Positions 57,601 to 64,000 of a stretch of 64,000 nt of DNA are shown one piece after another. The stretch's first letter is position 1. Each line of letters starts with the position of its first letter. The DNA comes from Capitella teleta (lineage: Eukaryota > Annelida > Polychaeta > Capitellidae). Both the position numbers and the translations under genes were made by a program. Location: assembly GCA_000328365.1 (NCBI GenBank), contig KB296055.1:194185-258184 (forward strand), in the 5' to 3' direction. The notes under the pieces are model-generated. The model was not told where the DNA came from. It made no database searches and saw only the letters and a program-made list of their open reading frames with translations.

Positions 57601-59173
57601 CACGGTTTTTTAGTGTAAACATTGTCAAAACTCATGAAAAAATGATTTTATGAGCAATTGGTAAGAGATCAGGTTTGGATTGAAAATGTTAGTCTTTAAC
57701 TTCAGTTAAACTTTGAGGGGTGAAAGATGTGAAGAACAAATTCTAGCGTATTTGCCTAGCGCTCTTTCACGTCGTTTCACGCCATATCATTCTTGGCTCA
57801 AGTGATACCGGTGTGTGGAGCAATTCGGTAGAATAGGCTCCACATATTTTTGGTAGACACCACATTCTACAATATTATATAAATAGACCAACCAAAAGCA
57901 TCAGCACTAGCTTGATACTGCACTAGATAGCTCATAATTCATAAACCAACCAAAAGTATAATTCAAAATTATAGTAATACTAATAGAACAAACAAACACT
58001 TTCACTCTCTCACAAACAGATGTGAGTACTAATTTAGTGACTACTATAAATATGAATATTCATTATATTGATAATTGAATATAAAGTTATTAAAGTATCT
58101 ATTATTAAATTTAAATAAATAATTATTTATTATTATTAAAGTAACTATTAACTATCATGACAGTAACTGACTACTGAGTCAGTGAGTGACTAGTCACTAG
58201 AGAGCACAGGGAGTCTTACCAGTGGGCTCTGGATACATGGAATGCCTATGTAGCCTTCTAGATAGTATATAATAATATCAAGGGAAGTCACTGATTTCTC
58301 ACCAGAACAATAACAAAGCCTCGGAACCTACATTCCCCTCACGGGAGAGAGCTGAGACTTCGTATCTGGCAAGATTATGAATAAATGAACCTATAGACAC
58401 CAAAAACTCCGCACGGCAGTGACTAATTAGTCATTAATTGCACAAAAATGCTTCCATTTCCAAAACGACTAGCATGTGTCGTCTGCTAATTCCCGTCAAG
58501 TCAACTTACTTAAATGCAATGTGTCTTTTAACTCTAACTCCTTTTTCTAACCTATTCCATGCTCAATTTGACTCTCAGAATAGCTTTTATTGTTCGAGAG
58601 ACAATTACAGACAGGATGTTTCACTCTAAAACCAATCTGTTAAATTAGGAATGTATCCTGAGCTCTACACTTTTGCAGCTCCATTCCGGTTTTAAGGATT
58701 TTATTTCGACATTTAGCGATCGTGAGTTCGCTGCGCACTGAAAATTTGCTGCGGTCCGACAAAATGGATGCATCGTGCCCGTTGCTAGTCGTTTTGCAAC
58801 TGATTGGATTTTTGGCCAATTAATGAGTAATTAGGCGTTGCCGTACGAGATTATTGGTGTCAATCGTTTCATTTATTGGTGATCTTGCCAGATCCGAAGT
58901 TTTGGCTCCCTCTTTTAAAGAGAAGATTGCTTTTGAGGCAAGCGTCCTCAGATTGGCACGAATCAGTGACTTCCCTTGATATTATATATATAGACAGAAA
59001 GCATTCACTGCATTGAGTTTTGTCCACATCTGCTCGCTCACTGGTAAGACTCCCTGTGCTAGAGAGTAAGTAGTAACGGTGAAGTACTTGAATTTGGCAA
59101 CTCCATAAAGCAATTGCAATTGATATGTAGAGATATTTCAGAATTTACCTGTGATTCCAGTTTGATGAGACAT
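54681..59173 (-). CDS. TWF: Twinfilin (10 exons, 339 aa) with a U12 AT-AC intron
   Basis: Exons from 5' to 3': 59149-59173, 56073-56150, 55972-56022, 55766-55893, 55613-55708, 55420-55524, 55249-55371, 55048-55198, 54875-54996, 54681-54821; phases agree (1,020 nt). The start M-S-H-Q-T-G-I is identical to human twinfilin. ADF-H domain 1 is about 5-140 ([20 protein letters not shown]) and ADF-H 2 about 170-310 ([43 protein letters not shown]). The basic tail ends K-R-M-T-K-K, as in the capping-protein/PIP2-binding tail. Twinfilin binds ADP-actin monomers and barbed ends and regulates filament turnover in the cytosol. Intron 3 (55894-55971) has AT-AC ends with U12 consensus sites. Intron 6 is 48 nt, in frame and stop-free. 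Intron 1 (3 kb) carries three MITEs. It is tail to tail with TIMMDC1, 166 bp apart. Confidence 0.95.
55894..55971 (-). other. U12-type AT-AC intron in twinfilin (78 nt)
   Basis: Minus strand: the donor is ATATCCTTT, the exact U12 consensus. The branch-like word TTCCTTAATC places its A about 12 nt before the TTAC 3' end. Splicing here restores W-E-D-D-W-D-P-L, which aligns with twinfilin; no GT-AG pair does so. Confidence 0.9.
56319..57173. mobile_element. Tigger/pogo-like MITE, family 2 (855 bp)
   Basis: The left end CAGTAAAACCCGTGGTATAC and the right end, reversed, CAGTAGAACCTGTGGTATAC, with TA flanks at 56317-56318 and 57174-57175. The TIR core recurs inside as TTGTCCGCATACCA and TGTCCGCATAA several times near both ends. 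There is no transposase. It lies in twinfilin intron 1. Confidence 0.87.
57174..58204. other. Twinfilin intron 1, no feature recognised
   Basis: AT-rich intronic sequence with short GACTA-type repeats near 57250-57330 and 58150-58200. No exon was recognised. Confidence 0.5.
58205..59058. mobile_element. CACAGGG hAT-type MITE, filled copy (854 bp with insert)
   Basis: Ends as in the 51189-51364 copy. The flanks 58197-58204 and 59059-59066 are both CTAGAGAG, a perfect 8-bp duplication. The core is about 154 bp and is interrupted by a second MITE (58279-58978). It lies in twinfilin intron 1, ending 90 bp before exon 1. Confidence 0.88.
58279..58978. mobile_element. Fold-back MITE inserted in another MITE (700 bp)
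   Basis: The left end CAAGGGAAGTCACTGATT is perfectly inverted at the right end (58961-58978). Imperfect inverted similarity continues inward (for example AAAACGACTAGCA near 58463 versus its complement near 58785), giving long arms. It is inserted in the AT run of the outer MITE; the flanking AT-rich bases make the duplication ambiguous. Confidence 0.85.
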
Positions 59174-59536
59174 TGTCTTAGTGTAATATGTACTCAATTC
59201 GTGAAGATATTATCAATAAAATAATAATTAATTGACCCAAACTTCCTGAACGGAAACACCCTCCCGGTGGAATCAAACGACCCAAAATTAAAAGCCCGAC
59301 GTTACTCACTAAAATCATAACGCACTTAGTCCTTGCAAATCAATAAGGGAGAGGAACTTTACTGGTTTCCTGGTCATATATAGGTTCATGTTCAGGTTCA
59401 GGCCTGTAGCCAGCTTCCAATGAAAGAGGAGTCGTTTTTAAGATAGTGGACCCAAGCATGCATAAATTGCAATATGATAAAACCTCCAAATTAATAATAG
59501 ATCCCAATTGAGGGCCATTTTTGTACAGCATGAACT

Positions 59537-59725
59537 TGTAGCGTGTAGCTTGGAAGAACGAATGCGGACACGTCGAGTTCAGTAAAACGACTGACTTTAT
59601 TCCCATTCAATCGCACTTATAAAGGGGTGACAACTTGCATGGCCGGGCACCAGTTAACAACCTGCATGGCTGGGCGCCAGTTGAGAGCACCCGGCCGGAC
59701 GGCTCGATTGAGGTAAGCTGTTACA
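59537..59725 (-). repeat. Probable Ty3/gypsy LTR
   Basis: Minus strand: begins TGTAACAGC and ends GCTACA. It contains TATAA (near 59622) and AATAAA (near 59603), and it lies just downstream of an integrase fossil, as a 3' LTR would. The second LTR is not seen. It contains a twofold repeat of a CATGG-C-GGGC-CCAGTT motif. Confidence 0.55.
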
Positions 59726-60372
59726 GAACTTTCCCAAAAGAAAGTCACATGCAATTAATGAGGATGTTGTGAGAAGAAAAAAAGAAAAAAGAAAAGGATT
59801 TGACTGATAGTGGAAAGATGCTGTTAAGGCAGAGAATATAAAAACTATGAATGTTAGTTGATGCAATCAATGGCCCAAGCACTGAGGGGGCCAAATTGGC
59901 CTGCCTCTGCGAGTCCACTAGACCGTCGTTGCAGTGAGAGTTGTGACTGACGTTTCGGCCTCCAAGTGGCCAGCCTTCAGTCGGTTGATGGCCACCCAGT
60001 CCAGTTTGCCATTGATTTCCTGCTGGAATGACTTGGGGCGTTGTTGGGCACCGTGAGGAGATCGTGTGGGACTTGTATGGGGTGGCTGTTTTCCTTCGTC
60101 GGCTGATAGGGCGCGAGGTTGCCGACTGTGCGGCGGAGCTGCTCCATGTCTGGAGGGGTCGGGTGTCGAACATGAGGAAGAACTCTCCGGGGACCACCAG
60201 CGTATTGCCGTAGAGCATCTCGGCAGAGGAAGTGTCCAGGCCTTCGCGAGGCATAGTCCGCATGCCGAGCAGCACCCATGGCAGGTGTGCCATCCAGTTC
60301 TCGCCGCTTTTGCGAGCCATGAGAGATGCCTTGATGACACTGTGCGAGCGCTCCACGAGGCCGTTTCCTAAA
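59726..60372 (-). mobile_element. Ty3/gypsy integrase fossil
   Basis: Minus strand near 60370-60180: N-G-L-V-E-R-S-H, W-M-A-H-L-P-W-V-L-L-G-M-R-T and S-S-A-E-M-L-Y-G match the C-terminal half of Ty3/gypsy integrase. Sequence toward the LTR is decayed. The rest of pol is absent; the upstream side abuts a LINE endonuclease fragment. Confidence 0.8.
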
Positions 60373-60384
60373 GTTGAATCATTA

Positions 60385-60975
60385 CAAAATAAAAGATCGA
60401 GAAAAGTCCCTTGAGCGTTAGATGCTCGAGTGTTAAACTGGTCCAGTGCATGCAATTGCGTCATTTGAATGCAGGTAGCGTCTGCGGTGCTCGAAACGAT
60501 ATTGAGTGTGTGCCAGTCAATGTTCGGCATGTTGAAACCACCAAGCAAACATATGATGCTATACTCGGTGGACACTTTACACAGGGTTTCATCCAACAAG
60601 GAAGTAAAGGTGGCACAATCACTGCCTGGAGGACGATATACGAGGATGATGGCAATGTTAACACGAGAAGGTCTACTGATTTCACATACCAGAATCTCAC
60701 ATTCACATTCCAGGTCCGACCTCCTCTTTGACGGTAAGCGATTGTCAATACCTAGCAACAGATCACCATCTCGGACAGATTGTCGAGTTTCTGATCTGTC
60801 CTTTCTGTGACATTGCATGTTTTGTGGGAGAACTTCACTGTCCAACACGTCCTCTGTCAACCAGGTTTCCGTTATTGCAACAAGATGCACTTCAAACGTT
60901 GATAAGATGTGCTGCAACTCAACCGGCTTGTTGCGTTCGTTCGTTTCACTTTTCACACTCCTCGCATTCAAATAA
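60385..60975 (-). mobile_element. LINE AP-endonuclease fragment
   Basis: Minus strand: M-N-A-R-S-V, V-A-I-T-E-T-W-L, V-Y-R-P-P-G-S, L-L-G-G-F-N-M-P-N-I-D-W and F-L-D-L-L-F are the conserved blocks of the APE-type endonuclease of CR1/Jockey-like LINEs (N-A-R-S, I-T-E-T-W-L, Y-R-P-P, G-D-F-N). The G-D-F-N aspartate is glycine here, so it would be inactive. RT is not present next to it. Confidence 0.8.
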
Positions 60976-61327
60976 AAGCAAATAAGTTCGTTGGGAGGAG
61001 TTTTGGATCATTGATGGTTTTCATGATGATCCTCTGTACACTTGTTCAGTTTTCCGCATATGACCAATCCTGTGTCCGCTTCCATTTACCTTTGTCATCT
61101 TTCTTGAACTTCCAAATAGCAAGGTTATCTCGGAGACTAAAACTGATGTTCGAAAGATTCACTGGTTTTGCATCGTCATTAAGTTTTTGCACAATCTCTT
61201 TGTTCTTTCTATATTTCTCTTGTTCAGTACCTTACTCATAAATAATGATTTCATTCTTTGATTCATCGTCATGAAACATACTCCACACTGATTGTTTAAC
61301 ACTTTAACAACATCTGCAAATTTTACC
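60976..61327. other. No feature recognised
   Basis: A short non-coding gap between the LINE fragment and the Ty1/copia LTR. Confidence 0.4.
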
Positions 61328-61752
61328 TGTTAAACTCAGCAGAAACACAGAGCGAGGGACGCCATTTGCAGTATTGACACTCTCGAACAAAAACTATTTA
61401 TTATATAGACTTTCATGTTGTGTGAACCGTTGTGATTCTGCATTACCATAGAGAACGTTATGATATCAACAGATTACAACACCCTCACTTAATGCTAAAT
61501 CATCAATCACATGAAAGAAAAAAACATCAGTTGAAAATTATCAATCACATAAAAAAAAACATCAGTTGTCAAATCATCAATCATATGAAAAAAACATCAG
61601 TTGCCAAATCATCAATCACATGAAAAAACAAAACAAACAAAAACATCAGTTTCTCGTCAAAAAGGAATAAAAAACAGAGTGAACAAGACCACACAGTAAT
61701 AATACATGGCGGTCTGAAACTCTCTCCGCGCTGAGAACATGCATCCGTCACA
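61328..61752 (-). repeat. Ty1/copia 3' LTR (about 425 bp)
   Basis: Minus strand: starts TGTGACGGATG after a purine-rich GGGTAG and ends GTTTAACA, giving TG...CA termini. It lies just past the end of the RNase H frame. It contains a minisatellite at about 61497-61640. Confidence 0.65.
61497..61640. repeat. Minisatellite inside the LTR
   Basis: Four imperfect copies of a roughly 37-40 bp unit built on CATCAATCACATGAAAAAA plus ACATCAGTTG. Confidence 0.85.
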
Positions 61753-64000
61753 CTACCCAGCTATTTACTTACAAAAGATATAGGGACTAAACTCAATCAG
61801 TTTGGCTTTGGTGGCTGGTTTTGTGAAAATATCTGCCACATTTGAGTTGCTCTTCACATACTTTAGATTAAGTGTCCCTGTCTCCACTTGGCTACGGATG
61901 TAATGGAACTTGATGTCCACATGTTTTGCGCGTTCTCTCTTAATTGGATTCTGGGCCAATGCCAACGCACCTTGGTTATCACCATACATGACAATCTTGT
62001 CCATGTTGATGTCAATTTCCCTCAAAAGCTGTTTCAATTAAACTCCCTCTCTAGTAGCATTGCACAAAGCTACATACTCGGCCTCACACGTCGACAATGC
62101 AATAACCGGTTGTTTCTCACAACACCATGACAGTAGACCTAGCTCCTCTCTCCGAATTCAACGAGAAACAGTAACCTCCAATACTCTTACGATCCAGTGC
62201 ATTTGCCCAGTCTGAATCACAGTACCCTGTCAAAACTAGAGCTTCAGACTTCACAAACTTCAATGTCTGATCCTGAGTACCTTGCATGTATCGAAACACA
62301 CGCTTAACACATGTCATGTGCTAACTCGTAGGATTCTTCAGGAACTGTGACAGTTGGGTCACCACAAAAGCCAGATCTGGACGCGTCGAGGTCATCAAAT
62401 ACATCAAATTTTCTATCATTTCCCAATACAGAGAAGGATTGTTCAGATATGGTGAATCCTTCACAAATGTCATCTTCAATTCAGAAGGGGAACCTTGGGG
62501 TTTACATTTCGACATTCCAAAACGTTCTAGTACATTCTGCACGTACTTCGATTGACTCATTGAAACTTCTTCACCTGACTTCTTGAAATGTATACAAAGA
62601 GAATACGAAATCTCTCCAAAATCTGTCATCTTGAATTTTCCTCCAATTTCCTCCTTTACTGACTCCAAGACCATTTCATCACTCGAAGCTACCAAAATGT
62701 CGTCAACCCATACAAGCAGTACAGTGAACGACTTATCGTCTCTTAGCACAAACACACACGAGTCTGATATCGTCTGAACAAAACCACATTTTCCCAGGAA
62801 TTCCCTCAACACAAAATGCCAATTCCTGCCGCTTTGCTTCAAACCATAGAGTGATTTCCTTAATTTCCATACATTTACTTTCCTCTCACTTTCAGTTACA
62901 AATCCAACTGGTCGCTCAATGTACAACTCATGTTCCATTGGAGCATTCAAGTACAGGGTTTTCATACCGAGTTGGTGTACACTTATATCAAATTGCACCA
63001 AGAGTTGCATCAGTATTTGTACTGACGTCATGCTCACCGTGGGCGAAAATGTCTTGTCAAAATCAATACCCTGAATTTGATTAAATCCTCTCGCAACGTG
63101 TCGCGCTTTGTGTTTAACTACCCTACTGGCCTCTTTAAGGTTATACACCCATTTGCCTCCGATGACATTTTTCCTTTCAGGTCTTGGAACAGCAGTGTAT
63201 ACCTGATTATCCCTTAGTGATTCCATCTCACTCTCCATCGCTCTCTTCCAACACTCACTGTCGTCAGAATGCATCGCCTGCCCATAACTCAGTGGTACTC
63301 CCATCGCTACCTGGTAGCAGCAATCAACATTCAAATTGCACTCATCAATTTGAGAGTCTTCCAAATAAGTCGGTTGCCTACGGTTCCTAGTAGGGTAACG
63401 TTTCTCTTTCTTGCCTGCTTGGGTCTCTCAAGTTAGCTTTTCTTGCTCATCTGTACCATCCAGAGAGATCTTCCCCTGCTCCAGCTTTTCCTCATCCATT
63501 CTAGAATTCCCACTGTCATCTCCCTTCAAACGTTTTGAAGGACTATCAAAGAACTTAACACACCGGTAGTCTCAAACAACGCGCGTCTGAGGATGATACA
63601 CCAAGTATGCGGGTGACTTACGCAAGTACCCAACAAAAATGCCACTGGCACCTCTTTCATCTAATTTTCCTCTGTGCTCGTGACTCAAGCCGTAGCATTC
63701 ACTCCCGAAAGTGTGCATTTTCTCAAGTTTTGGTCTTTTACCACTCATCAAGTAAAGTGGGATCTCATTGTTTCGAACTGAGTAACAACGATTTCGAATG
63801 TAGGCCGCAGCCTGTATCCCATACACCCATAGGTACTTAGGCAGATCAGCCTCAATCATCATGCACCTCGCCATCTCAAACAATGTAAGTAAAGTGCGCT
63901 CAGCAGTCCCGTTTTGGTGTGGGGAGTACGGTGCACTCGTCTCGTGCCTTATGGATCTCTCTTTCAAGATACTTAGAAATTTCTGTCTCATGAACTCCAT
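61753..64000 (-). mobile_element. Ty1/copia pol region (runs off the window)
   Basis: Minus strand, high to low: integrase core end (Y-S-P-H-Q-N-G-T-A-E-R-T, 63572-64000), reverse transcriptase (62321-63364; L-Y-L-N-A-P-M-E-H-E-L-Y, K-S-L-Y-G-L-K-Q-S-G-R-N-W, W-V-D-D-I-L-V-A), and RNase H (61765-62317; Y-C-D-S-D-W-A, H-V-D-I-K-F-H-Y-I-R, V-A-D-I-F-T-K-P). The order integrase-RT-RNase H is diagnostic of Ty1/copia. The visible part has a small number of breaks, so this copy looks younger than the Ty3/gypsy fossils. Gag, protease and the 5' LTR lie beyond the window. Confidence 0.92.

Overview
This is a stretch of nuclear genome from an early-branching animal. It holds intron-rich metazoan genes (twinfilin, TIMMDC1, a TRPV-type channel, an SLC37-like transporter, a NACHT/TPR receptor-like protein), a tRNA-Leu, and a dense load of transposons. 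Many introns are only about 48-60 nt. Compact genes with a large NLR-like protein and a TRPV channel fit a sponge or a similar basal metazoan, but the species cannot be named from the sequence.

Layout. At 0.9-2.5 kb are the last two exons of a Dpy-30-motif protein (+). At 3.6-6.0 kb is a worn Ty3/gypsy pol fossil with a hAT element inserted in it. At 6.2-14.3 kb is a 32-exon gene (+) for a predicted 1,919-aa protein with this order: possible N-myristoylation site, three tandem beta-rich repeats, malectin-like, F-box-associated (FBA) sugar-binding-like, DUF4062, NACHT, TPR. At 16.4-20.6 kb is a 13-exon MFS/SLC37-like transporter (-) with a hAT remnant in one intron. At 23.8-26.7 kb is an intronless TRPV-like channel (-). 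At 31.4-33.3 kb is a four-exon secreted Ig-like protein (-). At 33.8-34.6 kb is a LINE 3' end, followed by tRNA-Leu(UAA). At 36.6-39.2 kb is a five-exon beta-propeller-like orphan (-). At 40-52.4 kb there are almost only mobile elements: a hAT MITE, a THAP transposon with two convergent ORFs and 33-bp perfect inverted repeats, a LINE, a Ty3/gypsy fossil, and TA- and TTRA-flanked MITEs. At 52.5-54.5 kb is TIMMDC1 (+), tail to tail with twinfilin (54.7-59.2 kb, -). Twinfilin carries an AT-AC U12-type intron, and its first intron holds a Tigger-like MITE and a MITE nested within a MITE. At 59.5-61.0 kb a Ty3/gypsy integrase/LTR fossil abuts a LINE endonuclease fragment. At 61.3-64 kb is a Ty1/copia element running off the window end.

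The most striking object is the 6.2-14.3 kb gene. Two domain families known for binding high-mannose N-glycans (malectin and FBA) precede a DUF4062-NACHT-TPR signalling core of the TEP1/nephrocystin-3 type. This suggests a glycan-sensing STAND NTPase, possibly an innate-immune receptor. The exon models for the large gene, the transporter, the Ig protein, the propeller protein, TIMMDC1 and twinfilin were built by hand. In every case splice phases match at each junction and the coding length is a multiple of three. None has been checked against transcripts.
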